Assembly: GCF_029889905.1 (NCBI RefSeq)
Contig: NZ_JARANZ010000003.1
Location: 62,001 to 126,000 of the forward strand
Reading direction: 5' to 3'
DNA: 64,000 nt
Origin: Chromohalobacter sp. 11-W
Lineage (GTDB): Bacteria; Pseudomonadota; Gammaproteobacteria; Pseudomonadales; Halomonadaceae
Part shown: positions 1-10,184 of the stretch, in pieces
Position numbering within the stretch: position 1 is the stretch's first letter
How the letters are laid out: each line of letters opens with the position of its first letter
The notes under the pieces: model-generated
Told to the model about the DNA's origin: nothing
Databases searched by the model: none
Seen by the model: the letters and a program-made list of their open reading frames with translations, nothing else
Made by a program: the position numbers and the translations under genes

Positions 1-505
1 GCTGGCGATCGAGCATCAGCTGCGCTTGCACCATGCCCACCGCGTTATCGGCCCCCTCGGTACTGTGATGGGCCCGCTTGAGTAGCGTATCGGCATGCTC
101 GAAACGCCCTTGATAATGCGCCGCCAGCGCCGCGGAAAGGTAATTGACCAGCGGCGTGCTGGAATCGTCAGCTGCCTTGACCAGATCCTTCTCGGCACGC
201 TTCCAGCGGCCTTCGGCGAGCGCCACCAAGCCTCGCACGGTACGCTTCATGGCATTGCGATTGCGCGTACGACTATTCCAGACCTTGAGCCGGCTTACCG
301 GACGGCGCAGACGGTGGAGGACGCGCAGCAGGAAATGCAGGGCCAGAAATACCGCCAGCAATATCACCAGGCCCAGCCAGAACGAGGTCTGGATCGAGGT
401 ATCGCCCACGCGCACCAGCCAGTAACCGGGCATCGACTGCATCAACTGGCCGAATAGCGCACCGACGGCCAGCCCCACGACGATGAGAAGAATCAGTTTT
501 CTCAT
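1..505 (-). CDS. hemY: HemY, porphyrin-biosynthesis membrane protein (N-terminal part, cut by window edge)
   Basis: HemY is an inner-membrane TPR-containing protein encoded at the end of hemCDXY operons; its exact role in late haem synthesis is not settled. The visible 168 codons begin MRKLILLIVVGLAVGALFGQ, giving a first membrane segment at about residues 3-25, and a second follows at about residues 40-62. After that comes a basic stretch and the start of helical repeats (ALAEGRWKRAEKDL). The start codon overlaps the hemX stop as ATGA, indicating translational coupling. The C-terminal part lies outside the window. Family identity rests on the twin N-terminal helices and operon position. Confidence 0.85.
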   Translation of the reverse strand, partial: MRKLILLIVVGLAVGALFGQLMQSMPGYWLVRVGDTSIQTSFWLGLVILLAVFLALHFLLRVLHRLRRPVSRLKVWNSRTRNRNAMKRTVRGLVALAEGRWKRAEKDLVKAADDSSTPLVNYLSAALAAHYQGRFEHADTLLKRAHHSTEGADNAVGMVQAQLMLDRQ

Positions 506-2130
506 TCACTGTCTCCTTCATCGTTCTGACGTTGCTCGCCACCACCGTCATCGTTGCCATTCTGGAAACGCTTCTCGATGAAGGCCTTGAGCGTCTGCTG
601 CGACTCGCTGATATCCGGCAGCTCGGGCCGAATGGTCTTGTCACGCAGCGACTCGAGACGCTCGAGGGAATTTTTCACCGCATCGCGCTCGGTGTCGTAG
701 TAGCGATCGATCAGCGTAATCGCCTTGTCGAGGCTGGCTTGGTAAAGCTTGGGCTCGGTCTTGAGCAAAGCCAATTGAGCCTGCTCGAGCAAGAGACGCA
801 CGTTCTGGCGCAGGTAGGACTCCTGCTCGGGCGTCACCAAGGCCTCCAGCGCTTCATCGTGACGGCGTATGACGACGAGATCCTTGAGCTCGCCGCCCAG
901 GCGAGAGAGCTGTTGTTGCCAGCCACCCTCGAGCGAGGAATCGTCGTCGTTGTGAGCAGCCATTTCTTCCACATCCTGCTTGAGTGGCAGCCCCGCCAGT
1001 TGTTCCTGCTGCGCCATCAACGCCAGATACAGCCCGGTGCGATCCACCGTGGGCACCGAATCAAGCGCCGCCAGCTCGGACTGAATCGCCCGGCGCACCG
1101 GAATCAAGGCCGGGTTGTCGGCATCGGTCAAACGCTCATCAGCGGCCTTGAGCAATGCCTTGGCGCCCTTGACGTCTCGCTCGAGCTGCAAGCGCTGGTT
1201 GGCCAGGCGCAGCAGATACTCGGCCTCGGCGTGCAACCACTCGCGCGGGTCGGCCTCCTGCTCGTCGGCCAGCTCGGCGAGTACCTTGTCGAGATTTTTG
1301 TCGATGTCTTGACGATAGTCCTGAAAATCGCCTTTAAGCGATTCGAACGCTTGCTGCCGCTGGTCGAGACGCTCGCGCAACGTGGCGAGGGTCTGCGCGT
1401 TCTCATCGCTGGCGCTGGCCAGTTCGGCCTGTTGCGTCTGCAGGCGTTTCCAGCCGTATCCCAGCCCCAGCGCCACGACGATGGCTACGATCACGGCGAT
1501 GATCAGCGCCACGATGGCCAAGCCACGCCCGTTGCCACCGCCGCCACCGTGCGACGCTTGAGTGGAGGAAGGCGAGGTGCCGTTGCCGGCGCCGCCGGCT
1601 TTACTCGACGTCGTCTTGTCATGCGCGGCCGTCTTGTCGTGCGCGGTAGTGCCCGCCGATGTCCCACCGGCCGACGATGCGCGCGTGCCGCCGGTCCGGG
1701 TCTTGCCCGTGTCCTTGGCCGGGGTGTCCGTCGCTTTTTGCTGGGACTTGGTGCTTTGCTGGGACTTGGTGCTTTGCTGGGACTTGGTGCTCTGTTGGGA
1801 CTTAGCGTCACGCTTGGCGGTGGACGTCGATGCGCCGGCCCCGGACGTCGTTGCGCTCGCCTTGCGCGACGCAGCGTCCGCCTTTTCATCCGTCTTCGGC
1901 GTCGCATCGGAAGAGGTCTGTGACGCCGCGGCGCCGGTCGTCGATGCCTTGGACGACGCGGCGTCCGCCGCCTTGTCCGAGGCACCGCGCGTCTCGTCGG
2001 CTACCTCGCCGCTGGCGTCGGTGTCGGCCTTGTGAGTCTCGGAGGAGGCCGGCGACTGAGGCGTCTCGTCGGCGGACGTCGACGCATCGGTGGGCGTGTT
2101 CTTGTCATCCTGATCCTGTCGTTTGCTCAT
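502..2130 (-). CDS. hemX: HemX-like membrane protein with long low-complexity N-terminus
   Basis: HemX family protein, often labelled uroporphyrinogen-III C-methyltransferase, although the HemX domain itself has no proven methyltransferase activity. It has 542 residues. Residues 1-200 are Ala/Thr/Ser/Lys/Asp-rich and include a repeated KSQQST unit at about residues 108-131. A Gly-rich linker and one membrane helix (about 204-227) follow. The rest is a coiled-coil-prone periplasmic region with the family's WLHAEAEYLLRLANQRLQLE stretch. It sits between hemD and hemY. The low-complexity tail is unusually long. The gene is identified by context and the C-terminal domain. Confidence 0.88.
   Translation of the reverse strand: MSKRQDQDDKNTPTDASTSADETPQSPASSETHKADTDASGEVADETRGASDKAADAASSKASTTGAAASQTSSDATPKTDEKADAASRKASATTSGAGASTSTAKRDAKSQQSTKSQQSTKSQQSTKSQQKATDTPAKDTGKTRTGGTRASSAGGTSAGTTAHDKTAAHDKTTSSKAGGAGNGTSPSSTQASHGGGGGNGRGLAIVALIIAVIVAIVVALGLGYGWKRLQTQQAELASASDENAQTLATLRERLDQRQQAFESLKGDFQDYRQDIDKNLDKVLAELADEQEADPREWLHAEAEYLLRLANQRLQLERDVKGAKALLKAADERLTDADNPALIPVRRAIQSELAALDSVPTVDRTGLYLALMAQQEQLAGLPLKQDVEEMAAHNDDDSSLEGGWQQQLSRLGGELKDLVVIRRHDEALEALVTPEQESYLRQNVRLLLEQAQLALLKTEPKLYQASLDKAITLIDRYYDTERDAVKNSLERLESLRDKTIRPELPDISESQQTLKAFIEKRFQNGNDDGGGEQRQNDEGDSE
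1738..1809. repeat. 18-bp tandem repeat inside hemX (three exact copies plus one diverged)
   Basis: The unit at 1738-1755 is repeated exactly at 1756-1773 and 1774-1791, and a diverged fourth copy fills 1792-1809. Because 18 is a multiple of three the frame is kept, and the repeat encodes Lys-Ser-Gln-Gln-Ser-Thr units in the disordered N-terminal region of HemX. Copy number could vary between strains by slippage without breaking the gene. Confidence 0.95.
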
Positions 2131-2175
2131 GTGTCGCTAGCCCTTTTCAAACTCATCGTGATCAACGTCGGCGCG

Positions 2176-2931
2176 TCACGTGTCGCCTACTTCCTGTACG
2201 GCGGTCACCAAGGCTTCGGGGGTCGCACCCTGCGCCACGTGTAGCGAAGCGAAGCCCATCGTGTCTGCCAGTGTAGCCAAACGCTGACTGGAAACGATTA
2301 GCGGTTTGTTCAACGCCGCCTGTCCGCACCAGATAACCAGATGCTCGAGCAATTCGCCACTGGTCACGGTCATGGCCGTGAAATCGCCCGTGGCGAGCCA
2401 GCCGGCAGCGGTCGTGTCCGGCGCCGTATAAACGCGCCGATAGAGTGCCAGCTTGGTGGCCCGGGCGCCACGTGCCTCGAGCGTCTGAGCAAGCGCCTGG
2501 CGCCCGCCCACTCCGCCGACGACCAGCGCACGCTGACCGTCGAGCCGGGCCAGCGAGCGCATCGCCAACAGCGCCTCGCTGGTCATGCCCAGGCCGGGGT
2601 CGGGCACACTCGCCTTGACGCCCAGGCCGCGGTAAAGCGTCGCCGCCGTTGCCACACCCAGCGCATAGAAACGCGGCCCCTGCGGCAATTGCGGCCAATA
2701 GCGATCGAGCCACTCGACCAGGCACTCGGCAGCGAAAGGGCTGGTCACGACCACCACGTCGTACTGATCGACATCCAGCAGGGGCGTGCGCTTGACCTCG
2801 TCGATGTCGAGCGGCTGCAAGTGAATCAACGCCGGGCGGGCGGGCGCGAACCCCGCCTCCGACAAGGCCTTGACTAGGCGTTCGCCGCCCTCGCCGGGGC
2901 GCGTCACCAGGATGCGTGACGCGGCGCTCAT
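2176..2931 (-). CDS. hemD: Uroporphyrinogen-III synthase
   Basis: Cyclises hydroxymethylbilane to uroporphyrinogen III with inversion of ring D, in the cytoplasm. The protein has 251 residues, normal for HemD. It begins with the N-terminal [17 protein letters not shown] segment and has the [12 protein letters not shown] and [15 protein letters not shown] stretches characteristic of the two HemD lobes. The start overlaps the hemC stop by four bases (ATGA) and hemX follows 45 bp downstream, so the gene is within a hemCDXY operon. Sequence conservation of HemD is low, so the call leans partly on position. Confidence 0.93.
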   Translation of the reverse strand: MSAASRILVTRPGEGGERLVKALSEAGFAPARPALIHLQPLDIDEVKRTPLLDVDQYDVVVVTSPFAAECLVEWLDRYWPQLPQGPRFYALGVATAATLYRGLGVKASVPDPGLGMTSEALLAMRSLARLDGQRALVVGGVGGRQALAQTLEARGARATKLALYRRVYTAPDTTAAGWLATGDFTAMTVTSGELLEHLVIWCGQAALNKPLIVSSQRLATLADTMGFASLHVAQGATPEALVTAVQEVGDT

Positions 2932-3872
2932 TCACCTTGGCCGTAGATATCCGCGAGAATCTCGCCGGCCCCCTGCTCGAGCAGCGACTCGGCGATACGC
3001 ACACCCAAGGCCTCGGGTTCGGAAGCCGAACCACGCCCCTCGGCACGCAACACATGCGAGCCATCCGGATCACCGACCAGCGCCCGTAGCCATAGCGTGC
3101 GGTCGCCATCCTCGAGCACAGCGTAGCCGCCGATGGGCACCTGGCAACCGCCGTCCAGGCGCGTGTTCATGGCACGTTCGGCGCGCACACGGGTGGCCGT
3201 CTGCGAATGATCGAGCGGCGCCAGGATCTCGAGCAGCGTTTCATCGTCATAGCGACATTCGATGCCCAGGGCGCCCTGGCCGCAAGCCGGCAGGCTGACT
3301 TCCGGCGGCAGCTCTTGGGTGATGCGATGGCCAAGCTCGAGACGTTCGAGCCCCGAGGTCGCCAGAATGATCGCCTCGAACTCGCCGCCGTCCAGCTTGC
3401 CCAGGCGAGTCTGCACGTTGCCACGCAGATTGAGCACCTCTAGATCGGGGCGCGCCTCCTTGACCTGCAGGCCCCGGCGCAGGCTCGAAGTACCCACACG
3501 CACGCCCTCGGGCAAGGCGTCCAAGGTCGCGTAATCGTTGGAGACGAAGGCATCCGTGGGTGCGCCGCTCTCCAGAATCACCGATAGCCCCAGCCCTTCG
3601 GGGAAGTGCATCGGCACATCCTTCATCGAGTGCACGGCGATATCGGCACGCCCGTCCAGCAGCGCCTCCTCCAATTCTTTGACGAACAGCCCCTTGCCGC
3701 CGACCTTGGACAGCGGCGAATCGAGAATCTTGTCGCCACGCGTCGTCAGGGCGACCAGCTCCACCTCGAGTCCAGGATGTAGCGCCATCAGACGAGCCTT
3801 GACGTGCTCGGCTTGCCATAACGCAAGGCGGCTCTGTCGGGTGGCGATGCGCAGTGTCTGCATGGCGGGCAT
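2928..3872 (-). CDS. hemC: Porphobilinogen deaminase (hydroxymethylbilane synthase)
   Basis: Polymerises four porphobilinogen molecules to hydroxymethylbilane, using a covalently bound dipyrromethane primer. The 314-residue protein opens with [19 protein letters not shown] and carries RGDKI, SMKDVP and the [11 protein letters not shown] cofactor-attachment site, with Cys at about residue 242. The start at 3872 is preceded by AGGAG eight bases upstream; a second ATG three codons in is possible. It is the first gene of the hem operon and is divergent from argH, with about 180 bp between them. Confidence 0.97.
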   Translation of the reverse strand: MPAMQTLRIATRQSRLALWQAEHVKARLMALHPGLEVELVALTTRGDKILDSPLSKVGGKGLFVKELEEALLDGRADIAVHSMKDVPMHFPEGLGLSVILESGAPTDAFVSNDYATLDALPEGVRVGTSSLRRGLQVKEARPDLEVLNLRGNVQTRLGKLDGGEFEAIILATSGLERLELGHRITQELPPEVSLPACGQGALGIECRYDDETLLEILAPLDHSQTATRVRAERAMNTRLDGGCQVPIGGYAVLEDGDRTLWLRALVGDPDGSHVLRAEGRGSASEPEALGVRIAESLLEQGAGEILADIYGQGE

Positions 3873-4053
3873 TGAACTCTCCTAAATGGGCGCACACCGA
3901 TTCGGCGGCGGGATAACTATCATCATAAAGCAGTCCCCGGTCGAGGAAAAATCCCGCCCCCAGCGTTCCCGTGCCCTGTCCCACCTCGCCAGCGGCGCCG
4001 ACTCTGGTACACTCAGGGCATCACCATCTCGACCAAGCAGGACGCCACGCCCG

Positions 4054-5457
4054 ATGAGCAATACGACCAACCAATCCTGGGGCGGACGCTTCAGCGAACC
4101 CACCGACGCCTTCGTCGCGCGCTTCACGGCGTCGGTGGACTTCGACCGGCGCCTCTATCATCACGACATTCGCGGCTCCATCGCGCATGCCACCATGCTC
4201 GAACGCGTCGGCGTACTCACCTCTGATGAGCGCGAGACCATCGTGCAAGGCCTCGGTGAAGTCGAGCGGGAAATCGAGGCCGGGCAGTTTCCCTGGTCGG
4301 TGGAACTCGAAGACGTCCACATGAACATCGAGGCCCGGCTGACCGAAAAAATCGGCATCACCGGCAAGAAGCTGCATACCGGGCGCTCGCGCAACGACCA
4401 GATCGCCACCGATATCCGGCTTTATCTGCGCGACGAGATCGATGTCGTCGCGGCCGAGATCGCCCGCCTGCGTGAAGGGCTAATCGAGCTGGCCACGCGC
4501 GAGGCCGATACCATCATGCCCGGCTTCACGCACCTGCAGACCGCCCAGCCGGTAACCTTCGGCCACCACCTGCTGGCCTGGCAGGAAATGCTCGCCCGCG
4601 ACCACGAACGCCTGCTGGACTGCCGCAAGCGCGTCAACGTGATGCCGCTGGGTGCCGCCGCGCTGGCCGGCACCACCTATCCCATCGACCGCCACGTCAC
4701 CGCCGAGCTGCTGGGCTTCGAACGCCCCGCCGAGAACAGCCTCGACGCGGTCAGCGATCGCGACTTCGCCATCGAATTCGGCGCCTTCGCCAGCGTACTG
4801 TTGATGCACCTGTCACGCATGAGCGAGGAGCTGGTGCTGTGGACCAGCGCCCAATTCGACTTCATCGACCTGCCCGACCGTTTCTGCACCGGCTCGTCGA
4901 TCATGCCACAGAAGAAGAACCCAGACGTGCCAGAGCTGGTGCGCGGCAAGACCGGGCGCGTCTACGGCCACCTGATGGGGCTTTTGACGCTGATGAAGTC
5001 GCAGCCGCTGGCTTACAACAAGGATAATCAGGAAGACAAGGAACCGCTTTTCGATACCCTCGACACCGTGCAGGGCTGCCTCAAGGCGTTCGCCGACATG
5101 GTGCCGGCCATCGAGGCCAAGACGGACAACATGTTCGAGGCCGCGCGCAAGGGCTTCTCCACCGCCACCGATCTAGCGGACTACCTCGTGCGCGCCGGTG
5201 TGGCCTTTCGCGATGCCCACGAAATCGTCGGCCAAGCCGTGGCGTTGGGCCTGCGCGAGCAGAAAGACCTTTCAGAGATGTCCCTCGACGAGTTGCGCCA
5301 GTTCTCCGATGCCATCCAGGCCGACGTCTTCGAAGTACTGACGCTGGAAGGTTCGGTGGCAGCGCGCAATCACATCGGCGGCACCGCGCCGGATCAGGTC
5401 CGCGCCGCTGCCCAACGCGCCCGCGATGCGCTCGCTACGCTGCAACAGGAGGCATGA
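4054..5457 (+). CDS. argH: Argininosuccinate lyase
   Basis: Last step of arginine synthesis: cleaves argininosuccinate to arginine and fumarate. The chosen start ([20 protein letters not shown]) gives 467 residues, the usual length; an upstream in-frame ATG at 3886 would add about 56 non-homologous residues. The fumarase/aspartase superfamily signature [12 protein letters not shown] lies near residues 280-291, and the HTGRSRNDQ and THLQTAQP active-site segments are present. The 3' end overlaps lptM by four bases, which couples it to the lptM-lysA-dapF series. Confidence 0.97.
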   Translation: MSNTTNQSWGGRFSEPTDAFVARFTASVDFDRRLYHHDIRGSIAHATMLERVGVLTSDERETIVQGLGEVEREIEAGQFPWSVELEDVHMNIEARLTEKIGITGKKLHTGRSRNDQIATDIRLYLRDEIDVVAAEIARLREGLIELATREADTIMPGFTHLQTAQPVTFGHHLLAWQEMLARDHERLLDCRKRVNVMPLGAAALAGTTYPIDRHVTAELLGFERPAENSLDAVSDRDFAIEFGAFASVLLMHLSRMSEELVLWTSAQFDFIDLPDRFCTGSSIMPQKKNPDVPELVRGKTGRVYGHLMGLLTLMKSQPLAYNKDNQEDKEPLFDTLDTVQGCLKAFADMVPAIEAKTDNMFEAARKGFSTATDLADYLVRAGVAFRDAHEIVGQAVALGLREQKDLSEMSLDELRQFSDAIQADVFEVLTLEGSVAARNHIGGTAPDQVRAAAQRARDALATLQQEA

Positions 5458-5663
5458 TGCGCTTACTTCCCATGCTGGCCATTCTCGGCATAGCTGCGTT
5501 CACGCTCGCCGGTTGCGGCCAAAAGGGGCCGCTTTACATGCCCGATGACGAACAGGCCAGCGAGCAGTACGATCCGGCGAACGCCTATGAAGACGACGCC
5601 GACCAAGGCGAAGAAGGCGCCGCAGACGACGCTTCTTCTCAATCCGACAGCGACGCAGACTGA
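5454..5663 (+). CDS. lptM: LptM-type small lipoprotein (YifL family)
   Basis: A 69-residue lipoprotein. It has a short signal segment, the lipobox LAGC (mature Cys at about residue 21) followed by GQKGPLYMP, the family hallmark, and then a very acidic Asp/Glu tail. LptM (formerly YifL) assists maturation of the LptD/LptE lipopolysaccharide translocon in E. coli; that role is transferred from the family. The gene overlaps the argH stop and lies 2 bp before lysA. Presence just upstream of the lysA/dapF cluster is typical of gammaproteobacteria. Confidence 0.9.
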   Translation: MMRLLPMLAILGIAAFTLAGCGQKGPLYMPDDEQASEQYDPANAYEDDADQGEEGAADDASSQSDSDAD

Positions 5664-5665
5664 CG

Positions 5666-6922
5666 ATGGATCATTTCAACTACCGCGACGGTCAACTCTA
5701 CGCTGAAGACGTCCCAGTGGCCGACATCGCCGAGCGTTTCGGCACGCCCTGTTACGTGTATTCACGGGCGACCTTCACGCGCCACTTCAAGGCCTATAGT
5801 GACGCGTTGGGCGAGCATCCGCACCTGATCTGCTACGCGGTGAAGGCCAATGCCAACCTTGCCGTGCTCGACCTGTTGGCGCGCCTCGGCGCGGGGTTCG
5901 ATATCGTCTCCCAAGGCGAGCTCGAGCGTGTGCTGGCCGCTGGCGGCGACCCCGCCAAGGTGGTATTTTCCGGCGTCGCCAAGCAGGCCAGCGAAATGGC
6001 ACGCGCACTGGAAGTGGGCATCAAGTGCTTCAACGTGGAATCGCTGCCGGAACTCGAGCGCCTGAGCCAGGTAGCAGGCGAATGCAGCCAGGTGGCGCGG
6101 GTCTCGCTGCGCGTCAATCCCGACGTCGATGCCCGGACGCATCCCTACATTTCCACCGGCCTCAAGGCCAACAAGTTCGGCATCGCCGTCGATGACGCCT
6201 TCGAGGTCTATCAGCGGGCCGCCGAACTGCCGAACCTTGAGGTCGTCGGTCTGGATTGCCACATCGGTTCGCAGCTCACCGAGCTTTCGCCCTTCCTCGA
6301 CGCACTGGATCGCCTACTGGTGCTACTCGACCGCCTGCACGAGGCAGGTATTACCATCGAGCATCTCGACCTCGGCGGCGGCCTCGGCGTGCCCTATCAA
6401 GACGAGCAACCGCCCGCGCCCTATGATTACGCTCGCGCTCTGCTCGAGCGTCTCGGTGGCCGCAACCTGACACTGCTCTTCGAACCGGGCCGCTCGATTG
6501 CCGCCAACGCCGGTGTGCTCGTGACGCGCGTCGAGTACCTGAAGCCCGGCGAGACTCAGCATTTCGCCATCGTCGACGCCGGCATGAACGACCTGATTCG
6601 CCCCGCGCTGTATCAAGCATGGCAGCGCATCGTCCCGGTCGATACCCGCAAGTCCCGCGAAACGGCACTCTACGACGTGGTCGGCCCAGTCTGTGAAACC
6701 GGTGATTTTCTGGGTAAGGCGCGTGAACTGGCCATCGCGCCGGGCGACCTGCTCGCAGTCCGTTCGGCGGGTGCCTACGGCTTCGTGATGGCCTCCAACT
6801 ACAATAGCCGGCCGCGTCCCGCCGAGATCATGGTCGACGGCGATAGCGCGCAGGTCGTGCGCGAACGCGAGACGCTCGCCGACTTGTGGGCCGGCGAGCA
6901 CCGCCTGGCGGAGACTTCCTGA
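5666..6922 (+). CDS. lysA: Diaminopimelate decarboxylase
   Basis: PLP enzyme that converts meso-diaminopimelate to L-lysine. The 418-residue protein has CYAVKANAN with the PLP-binding Lys at about residue 60, the CHIGSQ segment, the glycine loop [14 protein letters not shown] for phosphate binding, and CETGDFL, whose Cys comes from the neighbouring subunit's active site. It starts 2 bp after lptM, and its TGA shares a base with the dapF ATG (TGATG). This places two consecutive lysine/peptidoglycan-precursor genes in one coupled unit. Confidence 0.97.
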   Translation: MDHFNYRDGQLYAEDVPVADIAERFGTPCYVYSRATFTRHFKAYSDALGEHPHLICYAVKANANLAVLDLLARLGAGFDIVSQGELERVLAAGGDPAKVVFSGVAKQASEMARALEVGIKCFNVESLPELERLSQVAGECSQVARVSLRVNPDVDARTHPYISTGLKANKFGIAVDDAFEVYQRAAELPNLEVVGLDCHIGSQLTELSPFLDALDRLLVLLDRLHEAGITIEHLDLGGGLGVPYQDEQPPAPYDYARALLERLGGRNLTLLFEPGRSIAANAGVLVTRVEYLKPGETQHFAIVDAGMNDLIRPALYQAWQRIVPVDTRKSRETALYDVVGPVCETGDFLGKARELAIAPGDLLAVRSAGAYGFVMASNYNSRPRPAEIMVDGDSAQVVRERETLADLWAGEHRLAETS

Positions 6923-7755
6923 TGCTGCTGCATTTCACCAAGATGCACGGGCTCGGCAACGACTTCATGGTGGTCGACCTAGTCACCCAGCGGGCGCGGC
7001 TCGACACCGAACGCATACGGCAGTTGGCCGACCGTCATCTCGGCATCGGTTTCGATCAGTTGCTGCTGGTCGAACCGCCGCGCGACCCCGAAATGGATTT
7101 CCGCTACCGCATCTTCAACGCCGATGGCCACGAGGTGGAAAATTGCGGTAACGGCGCCCGCTGCTTCGCGCGTTTCGTGCGCGAAGCGCGCCTGACCCAC
7201 AAGCGCGAGATTCGTGTCGAAACCCAGGCCGGGCCTCTGACCCTTCGCGTCGAGGAAGACGAGCGAGTTCGCGTGAACATGGGCGTGCCGCGTTTCGCGC
7301 CCGAAGCCGTGCCCTTCGACGCCCCGACCGATGCGCCCACGCATACCCTGGAAGTCGACGACGCACGCTGGGAGATCGGCGTGGTCTCGATGGGCAACCC
7401 CCATGCCGTGCTCGTGGTCGACGATGTCGCTACCGCGCCGGTGGCACGCCTGGGTCCGCTCATCGAACGCCACGTGCGCTTCCCCCGGCGCGTCAATGTG
7501 GGCTTCTTGCAGGTCGTCTCGCGTCACGAGGCGCGCCTACGGGTTTTCGAACGCGGCAGCGGCGAAACGCTGGCCTGCGGCACCGGCGCCTGCGCGGCGG
7601 TGGCCAACGGCATCCGGCGCGGGTTGTTCGAAAGCCCTGTCGATGTTCATCTACCCGGTGGCACGCTAACCTTGGAATGGCCCGCCGAGGATGCCCCCAT
7701 GGTGATGATCGGCCCCGCCACCAGCGTCTTCGAGGGGCGCATCGCGCTACCTTAG
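6922..7755 (+). CDS. dapF: Diaminopimelate epimerase
   Basis: Interconverts LL- and meso-diaminopimelate. The start at 6922 ([19 protein letters not shown]) gives 277 residues; a longer in-frame opening at 6886 runs inside lysA and is not needed. Both catalytic cysteines are visible: ENCGNGARC (Cys about 75) and [11 protein letters not shown] (Cys about 219). The start is coupled to the lysA stop. It supplies the substrate for LysA and the meso-diaminopimelate for peptidoglycan. Confidence 0.97.
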   Translation: MLLHFTKMHGLGNDFMVVDLVTQRARLDTERIRQLADRHLGIGFDQLLLVEPPRDPEMDFRYRIFNADGHEVENCGNGARCFARFVREARLTHKREIRVETQAGPLTLRVEEDERVRVNMGVPRFAPEAVPFDAPTDAPTHTLEVDDARWEIGVVSMGNPHAVLVVDDVATAPVARLGPLIERHVRFPRRVNVGFLQVVSRHEARLRVFERGSGETLACGTGACAAVANGIRRGLFESPVDVHLPGGTLTLEWPAEDAPMVMIGPATSVFEGRIALP

Positions 7756-7830
7756 CAGCATTGCCGAGTGCCCGGAGAACCTTCAAACAACGACACGGCA
7801 CGCAAGACGGAAACACAGGAGAACATACGC

Positions 7831-8550
7831 ATGTCCCAAGCCCAGGCGCCCGAGCCGCGCACTACGCTCGACCCAGAGCGTGTCGCGCATTGGCTGGCCC
7901 GTCATCCCGACTTCTTCGTCGGCCGAGAGGGACTGCTCCAACAGCTAAAGGTGCCGCACCCCCAGACTCAGGGCGCGATTTCGCTGCTCGAACGCCTCGT
8001 GCACGACCTGCGCGAGCGCGCCGAGACCGCCGAATGGCGCCTCGAGCATCTGTTGGAGACGGCGCGCCACAACGAGGCGCAGTACCAACGCACACGCGCG
8101 CTGATCCTGGCGTTGCTCGAGGCGGAAAACGTCGACGCGCTGGGCGAGGCCCTCTCGACCCAACTCAGCGAGCAATTTCGCACCCAGGCGGTCGCGTTGT
8201 GGCTGGACTCGCCCCACGACGACAGCGCCGTACAGCCACCCCAATTGCGTCTCGATGACGCCGCGCGCGCGACACTGGAAGAGCTTCTCGACGGCCACAA
8301 CAGCCGCTGCACCCAGCTCTCGCGAGAAGCGTGGTGTAAGCTCCTCCCGCATTCCGAGCCACCCGAGAACAGCGGTTCATGCGCCGTGACGCGCCTCACC
8401 ATGGGCGAGCCGCTCGGCTACCTGCTGCTTGCCAGCCAGGAGAGCGAGCACTTTCGTGCCACGCTCGACACCCTGTTCACCGATTACCTCGGCGAAATCG
8501 TCGGGCGCTTGCTGATCCGGCTGGATACCGAACATGCACGCCGCGATTGA
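7831..8550 (+). CDS. DUF484 (GAF-like) family protein
   Basis: A cytoplasmic protein of about 239 residues belonging to the DUF484 family. Its N-terminal WLARHPDFFVGREGLLQQLKVPHP segment is the family signature, followed by a coiled coil (RLVHDLRERAETAEWRLEHLLETAR) and a GAF-like domain. The function is unknown. It lies between dapF and xerC, its conserved place in pseudomonads and relatives, and overlaps xerC by 17 bp. The start at 7831 was chosen for the AGGAGA about ten bases upstream; an in-frame ATG at 7768 is less likely. Confidence 0.9.
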   Translation: MSQAQAPEPRTTLDPERVAHWLARHPDFFVGREGLLQQLKVPHPQTQGAISLLERLVHDLRERAETAEWRLEHLLETARHNEAQYQRTRALILALLEAENVDALGEALSTQLSEQFRTQAVALWLDSPHDDSAVQPPQLRLDDAARATLEELLDGHNSRCTQLSREAWCKLLPHSEPPENSGSCAVTRLTMGEPLGYLLLASQESEHFRATLDTLFTDYLGEIVGRLLIRLDTEHARRD

Positions 8551-9430
8551 AGATTTTCTGCGCGGGCTGGCAGGGCATGCCAGCCCCGCGACGCTGGATG
8601 CCTATCGGCGCGACTTGGCCGCGCTGGCGCATTTCCTCGAGGCGCATGACATCGACGACTGGTCCACGCTGGATGTCGCCCTGGTGCGTCGCTTCTTGGG
8701 CGCCGAGCGCACCCGTGGCCTGGCCCCACGCAGTCTCGCCCGGCGCCGCGCCGCGCTATCGCGCTTCGCCGATCATCTGGTGCGCAATGGCGTGCTCGCT
8801 CACAATCCCGTGGCCTTGACTCAGACCCCGCGTCAGCCTCGGCACCTGCCGCGCCCGGTGGATGTCGATCAGTTATCGCGCTTTCTGGACACCCCGCACG
8901 ACGACACCCCGCTCGCCGTGCGCGATCAGGCCATGCTGGAACTGTTCTATTCCTGCGGGCTGCGTCTAGCGGAGTTGACGGCACTGGACGTCACGGACCT
9001 GGAGGCTCGGCGTGTGCGGGTCATAGGCAAGGGTAGCAAGCCGCGCCAGATGCCCCTCGGCAGCCGTGCCGAAGCGGCGCTGGCGGCATGGTTCAAGGTC
9101 CGTGGCCAACTCGCCGACGCGGAAGAACACGCGCTGTTCGTCGGTCAACGCGGCGTAAGGCTCGGACATCGCGCGGTGCAAAAGCGCCTCGTGCATCTTG
9201 CCCGCGAGCGCGGCCTGCCCGAACACCTGCACCCGCATCGCTTGCGTCACTCCTTCGCTAGCCATCTGCTCGAATCGAGCCAGGACCTGCGCGCCGTGCA
9301 GGAGTTGCTGGGGCATGCCAATCTGTCCACCACGCAGATCTATACACGCCTCGACTGGCAGCATCTCGCCGATGCCTACGATCAGGCACACCCGCGTGCC
9401 CGGCGTCACGAGACGTCCGATGATCGCTGA
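8534..9430 (+). CDS. xerC: Tyrosine recombinase XerC
   Basis: Site-specific recombinase that resolves chromosome dimers at dif together with XerD. The 298-residue protein has an N-terminal SAM-like DNA-binding domain (about 1-90) and a catalytic domain with ELFYSCGLRLAEL (catalytic Arg), GKGSKPR (Lys), HPHRLRHSFASHLL (His and Arg), LLGHANLSTT (His) and the nucleophile Tyr at about residue 270 in QIYTRLDW. Length and position after DUF484 and before a HAD gene fit XerC rather than XerD. Confidence 0.95.
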   Translation: MHAAIEDFLRGLAGHASPATLDAYRRDLAALAHFLEAHDIDDWSTLDVALVRRFLGAERTRGLAPRSLARRRAALSRFADHLVRNGVLAHNPVALTQTPRQPRHLPRPVDVDQLSRFLDTPHDDTPLAVRDQAMLELFYSCGLRLAELTALDVTDLEARRVRVIGKGSKPRQMPLGSRAEAALAAWFKVRGQLADAEEHALFVGQRGVRLGHRAVQKRLVHLARERGLPEHLHPHRLRHSFASHLLESSQDLRAVQELLGHANLSTTQIYTRLDWQHLADAYDQAHPRARRHETSDDR

Positions 9431-9456
9431 CAAACCCGGCTCTGGAGACAACCCAC

Positions 9457-10182
9457 ATGGCGATAACCGCGCTGACCTTCGACCTTGACGACACGCTGTG
9501 GAACAACCGCCCGGTCCTCGAGCGTGCCGAAGCCGGTCATTATCAATGGCTCAGCGACGCACTCGCCGCCGCCTCGCCAGACACCGACAGCGCGTTCATG
9601 ACGCACTATCCTTTGAGCGCATATCAGAAGCACCGCGCCGATGTGGCGCAGCGTTTTCCGCTCAAGCGCGGCGATTTCACTTGGATTCGCGAACGTGCGT
9701 TGTTCGAGATGGTGGAAGCCTACGGGCTGCCTCGCCTTCGGGCGCGCCTGTGGGCGGCACACGCCATTGCGCATTTCCTCGACCTGCGTCATGACCTAAC
9801 GCCCTACCCCGAGGTAGCGGCCATGCTCGACACGCTACGCCGGCACTATCGGATCGCCGCGATCACCAACGGCAACGCCGATCTCAAGCGCCTGGAGCTG
9901 GCCGACCATTTCAGCGTCATGATCGCCGCGGGCGAGCTGCACGCCCCCAAACCCGACCCGCGCGCCTTCCTCGCGGCGCTGGCAAGGCTCGGTGCCCAGC
10001 CGGCGCAGGGGCTGCATGTCGGCGACTCCTGGCGCGAGGATGTACTACCCGCGCAGCGCCTGGGCATGCAGGTGGCCTGGATCGACGCCAAGAACGAAGG
10101 CCCGTGCGAGCTGCCACCCGGCGTGCATCGCCTCACGCATGTGCGTGAACTGCCCACCCTACTCGCTAGGTTGGCGGGCTAG
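9457..10182 (+). CDS. yigB: HAD-family phosphatase, YigB-like
   Basis: Haloacid-dehalogenase-type phosphatase of 241 residues. The nucleophile motif DLDDTLW is at about residues 8-16, motif II is AITNGNAD, and the late motif HVGDSWREDVLPAQ carries the metal-binding acids. E. coli YigB dephosphorylates a riboflavin-pathway intermediate, and the neighbourhood (downstream of xerC) matches yigB. Substrate assignment is inference. The gene converges on engB, with only 2 bp between the stops. Confidence 0.85.
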   Translation: MAITALTFDLDDTLWNNRPVLERAEAGHYQWLSDALAAASPDTDSAFMTHYPLSAYQKHRADVAQRFPLKRGDFTWIRERALFEMVEAYGLPRLRARLWAAHAIAHFLDLRHDLTPYPEVAAMLDTLRRHYRIAAITNGNADLKRLELADHFSVMIAAGELHAPKPDPRAFLAALARLGAQPAQGLHVGDSWREDVLPAQRLGMQVAWIDAKNEGPCELPPGVHRLTHVRELPTLLARLAG

Positions 10183-10184
10183 GT

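Noticed and set aside
532-1923. Long reading frame opposite hemX
   Set aside because: It is the antisense shadow of a GC-rich, low-complexity gene; it has no ribosome-binding site and no recognisable domain.
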